NCBI RefSeq assembly: GCF_024721995.1
Contig: NZ_JANQBC010000010.1
Coordinates: 1-64,000 of the forward strand
Direction of reading: 5' to 3'
DNA from: Paenibacillus radicibacter
Lineage (GTDB): Bacteria > Bacillota > Bacilli > Paenibacillales > NBRC-103111
DNA: 64,000 nt
Positions 1 through 9,096 of this stretch are shown here, one piece after another. The position numbers were made by a program, and so were the translations under genes. Position 1 is the first letter of the stretch; each line of letters opens with the position of its first letter. The notes beneath the pieces were generated by a model that ran no database searches, was not told where the DNA came from, and saw only the letters and a list, made by a program, of their open reading frames with translations.

Positions 1-187
<187 letters not shown>

Positions 188-270
188 AATAACGAATTTA
201 ATTCGTAAAACCGCTTTATTCTTCAATTCGCATCTAGTTTTCAAGGCATAAGCCTTGCACAATTAACTTG

Positions 271-387
271 TTTGGTGACGATGGCGAAAGGGAACCACAC
301 GTACCCATCTCGAACACGACCGTTAAGCCTTTCAGCGCCGATGGTACTTGGACCGCAGGGTCCTGGGAGAGTAGGACGTTGCCGAGC
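271..387 (+). rRNA. 5S ribosomal RNA
   Basis: The sequence begins TTTGGTGACGATGGCGAA and ends GAGAGTAGGACGTTGCC, with the internal CGAACACGACCGTTAAG and TTCAGCGCCGATGGTA blocks typical of Firmicute 5S rRNA. The length of about 117 bases is normal. The ends are estimated to within a few bases from pairing of the terminal helix. It is the last gene of the rrn operon and is followed at once by a terminator. Confidence 0.95.
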
Positions 388-393
388 AAACAG

Positions 394-427
394 AAAAAGC
401 TGCAGCCTAATCAGGGGCAGCTTTTTT
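394..427 (+). terminator. Intrinsic terminator of the rRNA operon
   Basis: A perfect ten-base stem, AAAAAGCTGC (394-403) with GCAGCTTTTT (417-426), closes a loop of about 13 bases and ends in a T tract. It sits directly after the 5S gene. Confidence 0.9.
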
Positions 428-429
428 AT

Positions 430-1242
430 TTTGTGAATAACTAATTCGTAAATTGCATGTTGGCTGTGCATATGTTAATTGAAAGCTAGGATATCTGGAT
501 AAGTTCGTGATTAATTTTGACTTGTCCACAGAATTGTGCGAATTTAAGAACCTTCGGATTCAAATCTTGAGGTTCTTTGTTGTCTTACGCACATTCTGTG
601 CACATCCATGGGATAACTCCAATTTGGGCTGCTGGGAGTCCATATGAGGCGATTACATACTTTTGTTATTGGAATGGGTCTATTATCACAAATAATAAAT
701 AGATCAGCTTAATGTAGGCATTTAGTTATAAGGTGGGGCTGTAGGTTTCAAAGCTATCATAGGCTAAATAGGGATGTTGGTATAGGGAATAGCAAATGGG
801 TATAGATCTTTCTAGCTGAGGGTTAGGAGGGTCTTTTTTTATTGTTAAAAGTGTTTGAATGTTAGGAAAAGGGCGTTTAATACGGTGGTATTTATTATAT
901 TTATGCAAAAATATGATTAAATAATTGTAATATGACTTTTCAATATATGGAAACTAAATCTTTGTAAAATATTGTTACGTTTATATGACAAAAAACATTA
1001 TAAAACGCTGGTGGAATGCGGTTTGTGAGTATTCTCATAGATTATTAACCACTGGTAATAAAAGTATATTCAAGAAAACTATTCTAGTATACTACATCCG
1101 ATTTCATTATTTCAATAATTTTCAAATAAAAATGTATAAAGAATTTTTAAAAAAGTTAGTGACAACGTGGTCAATAAACCTTAAAATGAGACAAGTGCAC
1201 TATTTGCACCTATTTAACCGGACTGAAATGAAGGTGAGCAGC
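430..1242. other. Intergenic region between rrn operon and opp genes
   Basis: About 810 bases without a convincing gene. It contains the imperfect inverted repeat at 528-600 and is AT-rich from about 660 onward. An open frame runs from 985 into oppD, but its first 86 codons lack a ribosome binding site and resemble translated AT-rich non-coding DNA, so I treat it as leader. The promoter of the opp genes should lie here; I could not place it reliably. Confidence 0.6.
528..600. repeat. Long imperfect hairpin
   Basis: The left arm, ACAGAATTGTGCG (from 528) followed by AAGAACCT (547-554), pairs with AGGTTCTT (570-577) and CGCACATTCTGT (588-599), with internal loops. The tip has no T tract, so it does not look like an ordinary terminator. 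It could be a mobile-element relic or a structured leader. It does not share the core of the pur-operon hairpins. Confidence 0.5.
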
Positions 1243-2208
1243 ATGCAGAAAGCTATTTTAGAAGTTAAAGCACTGAAGACGGTGTTCAAAGACAAAAAGA
1301 AGAATGAAAAGGTTATTGTCGACGGCATTGATTTTGAAATTGGGACGAATGAAGTAGTCGCATTAGTTGGTGAATCCGGCTGTGGCAAGAGTATGACATC
1401 CCTATCACTTATGCAACTTCTTCCTCAATCTGGAGAGATTGCAAGTGGCGAAGTCCGGTACCGTGGAAAGAACCTTGTTGGACTTAATAAAAAAGAAATG
1501 GCAGAAGTTCGTGGTGGTAAACTCTCGATGATTTTCCAAGAGCCCATGACTTCCCTAAATCCGGTTCTAACGATTGGCTTCCAATTAACAGAATCGATTA
1601 CGAAGCATTTGAAAGTCTCCAAAGTAGAAGCAGTGAAAATTGCTGAAGATTGGTTAAGACGCGTTGGGTTCCCAGAACCTACACGAATTCGTAAAGAATA
1701 TCCACATCGCTTATCTGGCGGTATGAGACAGCGTGTCATGCTTGCCATGGCAATGTCCTGTAAACCAGATTTACTGATTGCTGATGAGCCGACAACTGCA
1801 CTGGATGTAACAATCCAAGCGCAAGTATTGGACCTTATTCGCAACTTATTAGATGAAACTGATATGTCCGTGTTGTTCATTACTCACGACCTTGGCGTAG
1901 TAGCTGAGATGGCAAACCGAGTCATTGTTATGTATGCAGGACAAATCGTGGAGACGGCTGATGTTCGCACGATCTTTACGTCAGCACAGCATCCGTATAC
2001 GAAAGGATTGTTACAATCCACTCCTCGTATGTCTGGCGCAATCGAGAAATTGCAGCCAATTCCTGGTACAGTACCTCCAGCTGGAGCATTCCCTGAAGGT
2101 TGTCGCTTTGCAGAGCGTTGCCCAGTAGCAACTGCCACTTGCCGAGATAAAATGCCTGAATTGCGCGAAATTAACTCGGGACATAAAGTTCGTTGCATCT
2201 TGGTCTAG
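1243..2208 (+). CDS. oppD: Peptide ABC transporter ATP-binding protein (OppD/DppD type)
   Basis: This ATPase powers uptake of oligopeptides or dipeptides from the cytoplasmic face of the membrane, as a heterodimer with the next gene product. Visible motifs are Walker A GESGCGKS (residues 43-50), the ABC signature LSGGMRQR (157-164) and Walker B LLIADEP with the catalytic Glu (about 177-183). The C-terminal oligopeptide-transporter extension carries the cysteine pattern [15 protein letters not shown] place the start at ATG 1243, giving 321 residues, because AAGGTG lies six bases upstream and homology begins there. The frame is open back to 985, but that extension is AT-rich and unsupported. 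It is the first of five genes ordered D-F-A-B-C. The substrate cannot be told from sequence, so the symbol indicates family only. Confidence 0.9.
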   Translation: MQKAILEVKALKTVFKDKKKNEKVIVDGIDFEIGTNEVVALVGESGCGKSMTSLSLMQLLPQSGEIASGEVRYRGKNLVGLNKKEMAEVRGGKLSMIFQEPMTSLNPVLTIGFQLTESITKHLKVSKVEAVKIAEDWLRRVGFPEPTRIRKEYPHRLSGGMRQRVMLAMAMSCKPDLLIADEPTTALDVTIQAQVLDLIRNLLDETDMSVLFITHDLGVVAEMANRVIVMYAGQIVETADVRTIFTSAQHPYTKGLLQSTPRMSGAIEKLQPIPGTVPPAGAFPEGCRFAERCPVATATCRDKMPELREINSGHKVRCILV

Positions 2209-2233
2209 CATACGCAAAAGGGGGATAAAGAAA

Positions 2234-3190
2234 GTGAATACTCCACTTCTTGAGGTCAAAGACCTTAAAAAGCATTTTTTAATTGGCGGTAGTGCAAAAA
2301 AAGGTACTGTCAAGGCTGTAGATGGTGTGGAATTTAATGTATATGAAGGAGAAACACTCGGTATTGTTGGTGAATCCGGTTGTGGTAAATCGACAGTAGG
2401 CCGATTGATTCTTCGTTTGCTTGATCCAACCTCTGGTCAAATCCGTTTTGACGGAGCAGATATTAGCAAAATGAGCCAGAAGCAACTTCGTCCACTTCGT
2501 AAAGATATGCAATGTGTCTTCCAAGATCCTTTCGCATCCTTGAACCCACGTATTTCAATTGGTAAAGCAATTGCTGAGCCGATGGTGATCCAAGGTGGTC
2601 TAAGTCAACAAGATGCGATGAAACGCGCTGAGGAACTATTAGGAATGGTTGGTTTAAGACCCCATACTTCAGGATTATATCCTCACGAGTTCTCAGGCGG
2701 TCAAAGACAACGTATTGCGATTGCTCGTGCGATTTCACTGAATCCGAAGCTTATTATCGGGGACGAGCCTGTATCTGCTCTAGACGTTTCCGTTCAAGCT
2801 CAGATTGTGAATTTACTAGGCGATTTGCAAAAACAAACCAAAGTTTCTTACCTATTCATCTCTCATAACCTCAGCATTGTTCGACACATTTCCGATCGTG
2901 TAGCGGTAATGTACTTAGGTCGAATTGTTGAAAGTGGTACTCGTGACCAATTGTTCGACAATCCGAAGCACCCATACACACAAGCATTACTATCTGCAGT
3001 ACCTGAACCTGAGATTGGTGCAAAACGTGAGCGTATTGTACTTAGTGGTGAAGTGCCGAATGCGGCAAACCCACCATCAGGTTGTCCGTTCCACCCAAGG
3101 TGCCCACATGCAGTGGAGCGTTGCCGTATTGAAAGACCAATATTTGCAGAAGTGGAGCCGGGGCACTTTGCATCCTGCCATTTCATATAA
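2234..3190 (+). CDS. oppF: Peptide ABC transporter ATP-binding protein (OppF/DppF type)
   Basis: This is the second ATPase of the peptide importer and the expected partner of the upstream OppD-like protein. Walker [10 protein letters not shown] lies near residues 46-54, the signature LSGGQRQR appears here as FSGGQRQR, and Walker B reads [12 protein letters not shown]. The C-terminal extension ends in the cysteine motif [14 protein letters not shown], typical of OppF-family members. The start is GTG 2234, preceded by an AGGGGGAT ribosome binding site. The 318-residue length is normal. It follows oppD after 25 bases and precedes the binding protein by about 30, so the genes are very probably cotranscribed. 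Confidence 0.92.
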   Translation: MNTPLLEVKDLKKHFLIGGSAKKGTVKAVDGVEFNVYEGETLGIVGESGCGKSTVGRLILRLLDPTSGQIRFDGADISKMSQKQLRPLRKDMQCVFQDPFASLNPRISIGKAIAEPMVIQGGLSQQDAMKRAEELLGMVGLRPHTSGLYPHEFSGGQRQRIAIARAISLNPKLIIGDEPVSALDVSVQAQIVNLLGDLQKQTKVSYLFISHNLSIVRHISDRVAVMYLGRIVESGTRDQLFDNPKHPYTQALLSAVPEPEIGAKRERIVLSGEVPNAANPPSGCPFHPRCPHAVERCRIERPIFAEVEPGHFASCHFI

Positions 3191-3221
3191 AAAAATTGTA
3201 AATTAGAGAGGGGTTCACATC

Positions 3222-4871
3222 ATGACAACAAAATCTTTTGGTAAGTACGGAACAGTTGCTCTTGCAACATTAATGTCAACTAGCTTGTTCCTATCCGCTT
3301 GCGGTGACAAGTCAGGCGCAACAGAAACACCTGCAGCTTCTCCTGCTGCAGCAGCAAAAGAAAAGGTAGACGGTGGCGAAATCACAACGGCTTACCTTGG
3401 AGATCCTCAAGGCTTTATTCGTTTCTGGGCTACAAGTACAACTTCTTCTGAAGTAATCGAGCTAGTATTCAGCTCCTTGTACAAATTTAACGAGAAGCAA
3501 GAAATCGTTCCAGATTTGGCAGTAGGTCAACCGACTTTCTCCGATGACAAATTGCAAATGACAATTAAAATCCGTAACGATGTGAAGTTCTCAGATGGTA
3601 AACCAGTAACTGCTGATGACGTTGTATTCACATACAACGTTGCACTTAACCCTGATTACAAAGGACCACGCAAAGGTACATTTACATCCGTTGCGAAGGT
3701 TGAAAAAGTTGATGATACAACAGTTAAATTTATACTTAAAGAGCCAAATGCAGGCTACATCGATATGATGCCTTACAACATCTTGCCACAACACATTTTG
3801 AAAGATGTGCCAGTTAAAGATATGGATAAGTCCGATTTCATGAAAAATCCAATCGGTTCTGGTCCATACAAATTGGATGAGTGGAAAAAAGGTCAATTCT
3901 TGAAATTCAGCCGTGTAGATAGCTACTATGGTGGCAAGCCGTCCATTGACAAAATTAACATCAAGATCCTTGGTGATGCAAACACAATGATGGCTCAATT
4001 GCAAACGGGTGAAATTAATCAAGTTACTGTACCTGTTGATAACTTGTCTGTTATTGAAAACTATGCGAAACAATCCGGTAAGATCAAGCTTGAAAAAGGC
4101 GTTAAAACAAGCAGCTATAGCTACATTGGTTGGAACTTGAAAAATCCATTGTTCCAAGATAAGGCTGTACGTCAAGCTTTGACAATGCTAATGGATCGTC
4201 AAGGTATTATTGACGGTGTTATCGAGGGCCAAGGTACAATTATGCACGCTCAAACACCTCCAACTTACTGGACATTCACGGACAACGTTCCGAAGTTTAA
4301 CTACGATGTTGATAAAGCGAAGAAAATGTTAGCTGACGCTGGTTGGAAAGATTCCGATAGCGATGGTGTTCTAGATAAAGACGGCAAGAAGTTTGAATTC
4401 GAAATGACTGGTGTTCAAGGTAACAAAGTTCGTGAGAAAGCAATGACGGTTGTTCAACAGCAATTGAAAAAAGCCGGTATTATCATGAACATTCGTATGC
4501 TTGAATCTTCTGCATATTCCAAAGCAGTAATTACAGATAAGAAGTTTGAGTCTGTATTCGGTGCATGGAGCATTTCTGGAGATCCGAACCCACGTGGTAC
4601 ATGGCACTCCAGCGAAGTTGAAACTGGTATGAACATCACTGGTTACAGCAACCCTGAAGTAGACAAGTTGATCGACGAAGATTTGAATACATTTGATAAA
4701 AACAAACGTAAAGAGTTGCTAAATAAAGTGGATGCTCTAGTAGCTGAAGATCAAGCTTACACATTCTTGTACTCTGGTTTCTCAACAAATGCTTACCCAA
4801 GCAATCTTGCTGGTTATAACCCACAACGTGACGGTTTGAAAGAAATCGAGAAGTGGTACTTCACGAAGTAA
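3222..4871 (+). CDS. oppA: Peptide-binding lipoprotein (SBP family 5)
   Basis: This is the extracellular receptor of the peptide ABC importer, expected to be tethered to the outer face of the membrane by lipidation. A signal peptide ends in the lipobox LSAC with the lipidated Cys at position 27, followed by an Ala/Pro-rich linker. The rest matches the family 5 solute-binding fold, with features such as FSDGKPVTADDVVFTY and NPIGSGPYKL. The length of 549 residues is usual. The start ATG 3222 has GAGAGGGG upstream. Its position between the ATPases and the permeases points to one transporter. The ligand could be di- or oligopeptides; nickel or other family 5 ligands are less likely but not excluded. 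Confidence 0.92.
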   Translation: MTTKSFGKYGTVALATLMSTSLFLSACGDKSGATETPAASPAAAAKEKVDGGEITTAYLGDPQGFIRFWATSTTSSEVIELVFSSLYKFNEKQEIVPDLAVGQPTFSDDKLQMTIKIRNDVKFSDGKPVTADDVVFTYNVALNPDYKGPRKGTFTSVAKVEKVDDTTVKFILKEPNAGYIDMMPYNILPQHILKDVPVKDMDKSDFMKNPIGSGPYKLDEWKKGQFLKFSRVDSYYGGKPSIDKINIKILGDANTMMAQLQTGEINQVTVPVDNLSVIENYAKQSGKIKLEKGVKTSSYSYIGWNLKNPLFQDKAVRQALTMLMDRQGIIDGVIEGQGTIMHAQTPPTYWTFTDNVPKFNYDVDKAKKMLADAGWKDSDSDGVLDKDGKKFEFEMTGVQGNKVREKAMTVVQQQLKKAGIIMNIRMLESSAYSKAVITDKKFESVFGAWSISGDPNPRGTWHSSEVETGMNITGYSNPEVDKLIDEDLNTFDKNKRKELLNKVDALVAEDQAYTFLYSGFSTNAYPSNLAGYNPQRDGLKEIEKWYFTK

Positions 4872-4903
4872 TACAAAGTCTTAAAAGAAAGAAGTGACAT
4901 CCG

Positions 4904-5875
4904 GTGGTCAAATATGCACTACGACGTATTCTAAACGCCATTCCTATTCTTCTCGGCATCACGATCATATCATTCGCCATTATCCACTTGGCTCCGGGTT
5001 CACCTCTGTCGCAATACATTGAGGATCCGACCATTACGGCCTTAGACAAAGAAAATATGATCAAAGCGTACGGCTTGGATAAGCCGCTTCCTACTCAATA
5101 TTGGGAATGGCTCACCGGCATGCTGCAAGGGGACTTTGGTATTTCTTACATGAAGAACGAACCTGTTCTTAAGATCGTTATAGATCGATTGCCTACAACG
5201 TTACTCTTGACTGTTACGAGCTTTATCATATCCATGTTGATTGCAATACCGCTCGGGATTATCTGTGCCTTGAAGGAGAACTCTAAGTTTGACCGTATTG
5301 TCTCAGGGATTAGTTTTACAGGGATATCGGTTCCAGGATTCTGGCTTGCACTAATCCTATTGATGGTGTTCGGTGTTAAGCTTGGTTGGCTGCCAACTGG
5401 TGGCTTGCAATCTATTAGTGGATCAACTGGCTTTTGGGATCGAGTACATCATATGATTATGCCGATTTCCGTAATGGTATTCGCTGAGGTAGCGATCTGG
5501 TTACGCTACATTCGTTCCAGCATGCTTGAAGTTATTCATCAAGACTACATGAGGACTGCAAAGTCCAAAGGTTTATTGCCTGGTCGTATTCTAGGGATTC
5601 ACGGTATGCGCAATGCGCTAGTTCCTCTTGCTACACTACTTGGGCTAGCAGTACCGGGTTTCGTTGCAGGTTCCCTTATTCTCGAAAACATTTTCTCCAT
5701 TCCAGGAATGGGAGCATTGTTTAGAGATGCGGCATTCCAACGGGATTATCCGGTTATCTTCGCTATAACGACGCTTGGTGCAGTGCTTACTGTTGCTGGT
5801 AATATCTTTGCCGACATTTCCTATGCGTTCCTTGATCCACGTGTAAGTCTAAGTAAACAAGAAGTGAAGGGGTGA
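4904..5875 (+). CDS. oppB: Peptide ABC transporter permease (OppB/DppB type)
   Basis: This is the first transmembrane subunit of the peptide importer. The N-terminus (VVKYALRRILNAIPILLGI) begins with the classic short basic leader and first helix of DppB/OppB. It is followed by an extracytoplasmic loop with a GLDKPLPTQYWEW-type stretch and several more hydrophobic helices. The cytoplasmic EAA-like loop that contacts the ATPases lies around the segment containing RTAKSKGL. The start is GTG 4904; the upstream ribosome binding site is weak (AGAAAGAAGTG). The 323-residue length fits. Its stop lies four bases before the oppC start, which suggests translational coupling. Confidence 0.92.
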   Translation: MVKYALRRILNAIPILLGITIISFAIIHLAPGSPLSQYIEDPTITALDKENMIKAYGLDKPLPTQYWEWLTGMLQGDFGISYMKNEPVLKIVIDRLPTTLLLTVTSFIISMLIAIPLGIICALKENSKFDRIVSGISFTGISVPGFWLALILLMVFGVKLGWLPTGGLQSISGSTGFWDRVHHMIMPISVMVFAEVAIWLRYIRSSMLEVIHQDYMRTAKSKGLLPGRILGIHGMRNALVPLATLLGLAVPGFVAGSLILENIFSIPGMGALFRDAAFQRDYPVIFAITTLGAVLTVAGNIFADISYAFLDPRVSLSKQEVKG

Positions 5876-5879
5876 GAAG

Positions 5880-6752
5880 ATGAACGTAGCGATTTCCAAC
5901 CAACAGCCAGTTCTAGTTAAGCCAAAGAACCGTGCTTGGGAAAGATTCAAAAGCAACAAGATGGCGCTAGTCAGTCTCATTCTTCTTGTCACTCTTGTAG
6001 TCTTAGCATTAATAACTCCATTCATTGCACCGTACGATCCGGCAGCACAAGATTTGTTGGCTCGTCTTAAAGCACCTAGTAGTGCACACTGGCTGGGAAC
6101 AGATGATTTAGGACGTGACGTACTCTCAAGAGTATTGTATGGAGGACGTGTTTCACTCGCAGTAGGTATCTTCGCAGTAGTATTTAACGTAATCATTGGT
6201 ATCGTTGTAGGCTCCATAGCGGGTTTCTACGGAGGTAAGATTGATGCAGTCTTGATGCGTTTTGTTGACGTTATGCTTGCTTTCCCAATGATGTTTATGC
6301 TAATTACGGTTGTAACTTTGCTTAAACCGAGTTTAACCAATATTATTATAGTGTTAGTAGCCTTTGGTTGGATGAGTAAAGCGAGACTATTACGCGGACA
6401 GATCTTGTCTGTGAAAAATCGCGAGTTTGTGGATGCGGCACGTACGATCGGAATGTCGGATTTCCGTATCATTTTCCGTCATATCTTGCCAAACTCCTTA
6501 GCACCGATTATCGTTTCTGCTTCTTTGCAAATGGGCAGTATGATCTTAACTGAATCCTCCCTAAGTTTCTTAGGTCTAGGTATTCAACCACCGGATGCAA
6601 GTTGGGGTAACATCCTACAAGGTGCAACAAGCTTGAAAATCATGCTTGAAGCACCATGGGTTCCTATTGCTCCAGGTGTAATGATCTTCCTTACAATCAT
6701 GTGCTTTAACTTTATCGGGGATGGCTTGCGCAGCGCATTCGATTCTAGATAA
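5880..6752 (+). CDS. oppC: Peptide ABC transporter permease (OppC/DppC type)
   Basis: This is the second transmembrane subunit of the peptide importer and the last gene of the operon. It has the DppC-type cytoplasmic N-terminus (WERFKSNKMALVSL), the PYDPAAQDLLARLKAPSSAH segment and LGTDDLGRDVLSRVLYG. A later EAA-type cytoplasmic loop (FVDAARTIGMSDFRIIFRHI) should dock on the ATPases. The length of 290 residues is normal. AAGGGG ahead of the ATG serves as ribosome binding site and overlaps the end of oppB. A strong terminator follows 12 bases after the stop. Confidence 0.92.
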   Translation: MNVAISNQQPVLVKPKNRAWERFKSNKMALVSLILLVTLVVLALITPFIAPYDPAAQDLLARLKAPSSAHWLGTDDLGRDVLSRVLYGGRVSLAVGIFAVVFNVIIGIVVGSIAGFYGGKIDAVLMRFVDVMLAFPMMFMLITVVTLLKPSLTNIIIVLVAFGWMSKARLLRGQILSVKNREFVDAARTIGMSDFRIIFRHILPNSLAPIIVSASLQMGSMILTESSLSFLGLGIQPPDASWGNILQGATSLKIMLEAPWVPIAPGVMIFLTIMCFNFIGDGLRSAFDSR

Positions 6753-6764
6753 TAACAACATATA

Positions 6765-6807
6765 AGAGGGATTCCTGACGCAAGTCAGGGGTCTCTTTTT
6801 TTAAACA
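6765..6807 (+). terminator. Intrinsic terminator of the opp operon
   Basis: AGAGGGATTCCTGAC pairs with GTCAGGGGTCTCT around a GCAA-type loop and is followed by seven T residues. It separates the opp operon from the purine control region. Confidence 0.9.
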
Positions 6808-6860
6808 AATTGAGGATTTAAGATGGATACATGACATGTCTTCTATCCTTTAATGAAGTA

Positions 6861-6907
6861 AAACACGAATGTTATTAACAATAAATTTGAAAAATGTTCG
6901 TTTTTTG
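6861..6907 (+). promoter_or_regulatory. Paired PurBoxes (PurR operator)
   Basis: Two inverted PurBox-like sites lie just upstream of the pur promoter. One is AAACACGAATGTTATT at 6861-6876. The other is AATGTTCGTTTTTT at 6893-6906, which reads as AAAAAACGAACATT on the other strand. In Bacillus subtilis PurR binds a similar convergent pair upstream of purE and represses the operon unless PRPP is high. The first box has CGAAT in place of the consensus CGAAC. The match is visible directly; binding is inferred. Confidence 0.8.
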
Positions 6908-6910
6908 AAA

Positions 6911-6940
6911 TTGACATCTTAAGGTAGCTGCTGTTACACT
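6911..6940 (+). promoter_or_regulatory. pur operon promoter (sigma-A type)
   Basis: A perfect TTGACA -35 element (6911-6916) is followed after 18 bases by TACACT (6935-6940), with a TG two bases before it (extended -10). Transcription would start near 6947. It sits directly after the PurBoxes and before the riboswitch, the expected order for the purE control region. Confidence 0.75.
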
Positions 6941-7000
6941 AAAGGAGCTAAAAAGCTATTAGCAACAAGGCGTTTTGGCAAAATGAATTGAATAGGTAAG

Positions 7001-7072
7001 TTACTCGTATAAATTCAGGGATATGGCCTGAAAGTCTCTACCCGAGAACCACAAATTTTTGGACTACGAGGA
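7001..7072 (+). ncRNA. Purine riboswitch, guanine class
   Basis: The aptamer matches the purine riboswitch family. P1 is CTCGTA (7004-7009) with TACGAG (7065-7070). P2 is TTCAGG with CCTGAA around the conserved loop GATATGG. P3 is CCGAGAA with TTTTTGG around loop CCACAAA. The joining segment AAGTCTCTACCC corresponds to the conserved J2/3. The specificity base before the 3' strand of P1 is C (7064), which in this family means guanine or hypoxanthine; adenine switches have U there. Ligand binding should favour the downstream terminator and shut off the pur operon. Confidence 0.93.
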
Positions 7073-7142
7073 TGTGCTTGTTGGTTAACTCCTTCTATTA
7101 AAAAGATGGCGTGGGATCAACATGCTTATTTAGCATCCCAAA

Positions 7143-7191
7143 GTCCAGAAAATCGAGTTACTCGGTAAATTTCTGGATTTTTTGTTTTTTT
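7143..7191 (+). terminator. Riboswitch-controlled terminator ahead of purE
   Basis: TCCAGAAA (7144-7151) pairs with TTTCTGGA (7170-7177), followed by a long T tract (7178-7191). The loop contains CGAGTTACTCG, itself self-complementary. It lies about 70 bases after the aptamer and 56 before purE, so it is the likely expression platform. A further hairpin, TGGGAT...AGCATCCCA, lies at 7111-7140. Confidence 0.85.
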
Positions 7192-7246
7192 GGTTAAGAT
7201 GCTAATTTGGAAGAATGAATAATAGAAGAATGGAAGTGGATGAAAC

Positions 7247-7732
7247 GTGTCAGTGCATGTAGGGGTCATCATGGGAAGTCAATCCGATTGGGAAACGATG
7301 AAGAAAGCTTGTGACATTCTGGACGAATTGGCTATACCTTATGAGAAAAAGGTCGTATCTGCGCATCGCACACCGGACTTGATGTTCGAGTATGCGGAAA
7401 CAGCGGTTAAACGTGGTCTCAAGGTGATTATTGCAGGTGCAGGCGGTGCCGCACATTTACCGGGTATGGTAGCAGCGAAGACTGAACTTCCCGTCATTGG
7501 TGTACCGGTGCAGTCCCGCTCACTGAACGGTCTAGATTCCCTTCTATCGATTGTGCAGATGCCAGCAGGAATTCCTGTTGCAACTGTAGCGATCGGAGCA
7601 GCAGGAGCTGCGAATGCAGGACTACTCGCCGCACAAATGCTAGGTGCATTCGACAAGGAGTTGCAAGAAAAGGTACGTGAACGTCGCGAGAAGACGAAGC
7701 AAGCTGTGCTGGAAAGCAGTGAACTGTTATGA
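7247..7732 (+). CDS. purE: N5-carboxyaminoimidazole ribonucleotide mutase
   Basis: PurE converts N5-CAIR, made by PurK, into CAIR in the sixth step of IMP synthesis in the cytoplasm. The class I PurE signature is plain: the phosphate-binding GSQSDWETM near residue 10, [13 protein letters not shown] in the middle and [11 protein letters not shown]. The 161-residue length is usual. The start is GTG 7247 with GGAAGTGGA upstream. It is the first gene of the pur operon behind the riboswitch, and its stop overlaps the purK start by four bases (ATGA), a usual sign of coupling between enzymes that hand on an unstable intermediate. Confidence 0.97.
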   Translation: MSVHVGVIMGSQSDWETMKKACDILDELAIPYEKKVVSAHRTPDLMFEYAETAVKRGLKVIIAGAGGAAHLPGMVAAKTELPVIGVPVQSRSLNGLDSLLSIVQMPAGIPVATVAIGAAGAANAGLLAAQMLGAFDKELQEKVRERREKTKQAVLESSELL

Positions 7733-8889
7733 TAGAAGTGTCCAATGTTATTCTACCAGGCAGTACAATTGGTATACTAGGTGGAGGGCAGCTTGGTCGA
7801 ATGGTGTCGCTTGCGGGTCGAGCAATGGGATATCGCTTCGTGACGCTAGATCCGATGAAAGATGCTCCATGTGGGCAGGTGGCAGATGCGCAAATTGTAG
7901 CAGCTTATGACGATTTGGAAGCAGCGCGGCAATTGGCTGAGCAATCGGATGTGATCACCTATGAATTCGAGAATGTGGATGCAAGGGTAACGGAACTTCT
8001 AATGAAGCAATCTTATGTTCCGCAAGGCAGTCAATTGCTCTATACAACGCAGCATCGACTCCGTGAGAAACGTGCGATTGAAGCAGCGGGTGTAAGTGTT
8101 GCACCTTACCTAGAAATCGACAGTGAGGACAAGTTGCGTGAAGGTGTACTTGCATTCGGAACTCCTTGTGTGCTCAAAACAGCGACTGGTGGTTACGATG
8201 GCAAAGGGCAGTGGGTAATCCGTACATTAGATGAAGTAACGGATGCTTACGCTACGCTTAGTCAAGCTAAAACAGAGCTTGTACTGGAGAAGTTTATTCA
8301 TTTTGACAAGGAAATATCGGTGATTGCAGCAAGAAGTCCACGCGGTGAAGTGAAAGCATTCCCAGTGGCTGAGAATGTGCATGTGGATAATATCTTGCAC
8401 GTATCGATCGTTCCTGCACGTGTGTCAGATGAATTGCAGCGCAAAGCTGAGCAACTTGCGATTCGGATCGCCGAAGGACTTGGTGTAATTGGACTTATTG
8501 CCGTAGAGATGTTCGTGACATCAAGCGGTGAGATTTACGTGAATGAGCTTGCCCCAAGACCGCACAATTCCGGGCATTATACTATGGAAGCTTGTCATAC
8601 AAGTCAGTTCGAGCAGCATGTGAGAGCGATCTGCAACTTGCCGTTAGGCAGTACGGAGCTGCTTACACCTGTTGTAATGGTGAACTTACTTGGCGAGCAT
8701 GTCGAGCCGCTGATGCAATGGTCGGAGCAACAAAATGATCTGCCAACTGATGTGACGGCGAAGATTCATTTGTACGGTAAAAGTGACGCGAAAGTGAAAC
8801 GGAAGATGGGTCATGTCAATCTTTTGACGAATGATGTAGAAAAAGCACTTAAATGGATAGAAGACTCGGCTATTTGGAAAAATATGTAG
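7729..8889 (+). CDS. purK: N5-carboxyaminoimidazole ribonucleotide synthase
   Basis: PurK is an ATP-grasp ligase that carboxylates AIR with bicarbonate to give N5-CAIR for PurE. The N-terminal GGGQLGRM motif (about residues 19-26) marks the pre-ATP-grasp domain. The central domain shows [12 protein letters not shown] and the metal-binding region [14 protein letters not shown]. The length of 386 residues is normal. It begins inside the purE stop codon. A hairpin element of about 172 bases begins right at its stop codon and separates it from purB. Confidence 0.97.
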   Translation: MIEVSNVILPGSTIGILGGGQLGRMVSLAGRAMGYRFVTLDPMKDAPCGQVADAQIVAAYDDLEAARQLAEQSDVITYEFENVDARVTELLMKQSYVPQGSQLLYTTQHRLREKRAIEAAGVSVAPYLEIDSEDKLREGVLAFGTPCVLKTATGGYDGKGQWVIRTLDEVTDAYATLSQAKTELVLEKFIHFDKEISVIAARSPRGEVKAFPVAENVHVDNILHVSIVPARVSDELQRKAEQLAIRIAEGLGVIGLIAVEMFVTSSGEIYVNELAPRPHNSGHYTMEACHTSQFEQHVRAICNLPLGSTELLTPVVMVNLLGEHVEPLMQWSEQQNDLPTDVTAKIHLYGKSDAKVKRKMGHVNLLTNDVEKALKWIEDSAIWKNM

Positions 8890-9057
8890 AGTGTGACGAA
8901 AAAGTCAAGCGAAGAATAAAGGGTGTACTGGAGGAACGAAGTGATCGCCTTTGAAATCGTGAAAATACCATTAAATAAGTTCAAATTTCACGATTGAGAC
9001 AGCGGCCGGAAGTATTCCCTTGATTCGCAGCGGCCTAACTTTTGAGGAAAACTCTAC
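8886..9057. repeat. pur-operon hairpin element, copy A
   Basis: The outer arms GTAGAG...AAAAAGTC and AACTTTTG...CTCTAC pair with each other. The next layer GAATAAAGGGTGTACT pairs imperfectly with AGTATTCCCTTGATTC. Inside lies the core shared by all copies: CGCCTTTGAAATCGTGAAAA, a loop of about 20 bases ending in TTCAAAT, then TTCACGATTGAGACAGCGG. The left end overlaps the purK stop codon. No open frame is present. It is read through in the pur transcript. Confidence 0.85.
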
Positions 9058-9096
9058 AGTAGAGAACAGCGGAAGTCGAGATTAGGAGGATGGAAC

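Noticed and set aside
726-908. 60-codon frame on the minus strand near the rrn operon
   Set aside because: No ribosome binding site, no recognisable protein pattern, and biased composition from AT-rich DNA.
985-1242. N-terminal extension of 86 residues on oppD
   Set aside because: No ribosome binding site, AT-rich composition and no resemblance to ABC ATPases; AAGGTG plus ATG 1243 fits the family start.
3591-4175. 194-codon antisense frame inside the peptide-binding protein gene
   Set aside because: It lies fully opposite a clearly real gene and its translation looks like a reverse-strand shadow with no domain pattern.
7001-7072. Adenine riboswitch
   Set aside because: The specificity base before the 3' strand of P1 is C, which indicates guanine or hypoxanthine, and the context is de novo purine synthesis.
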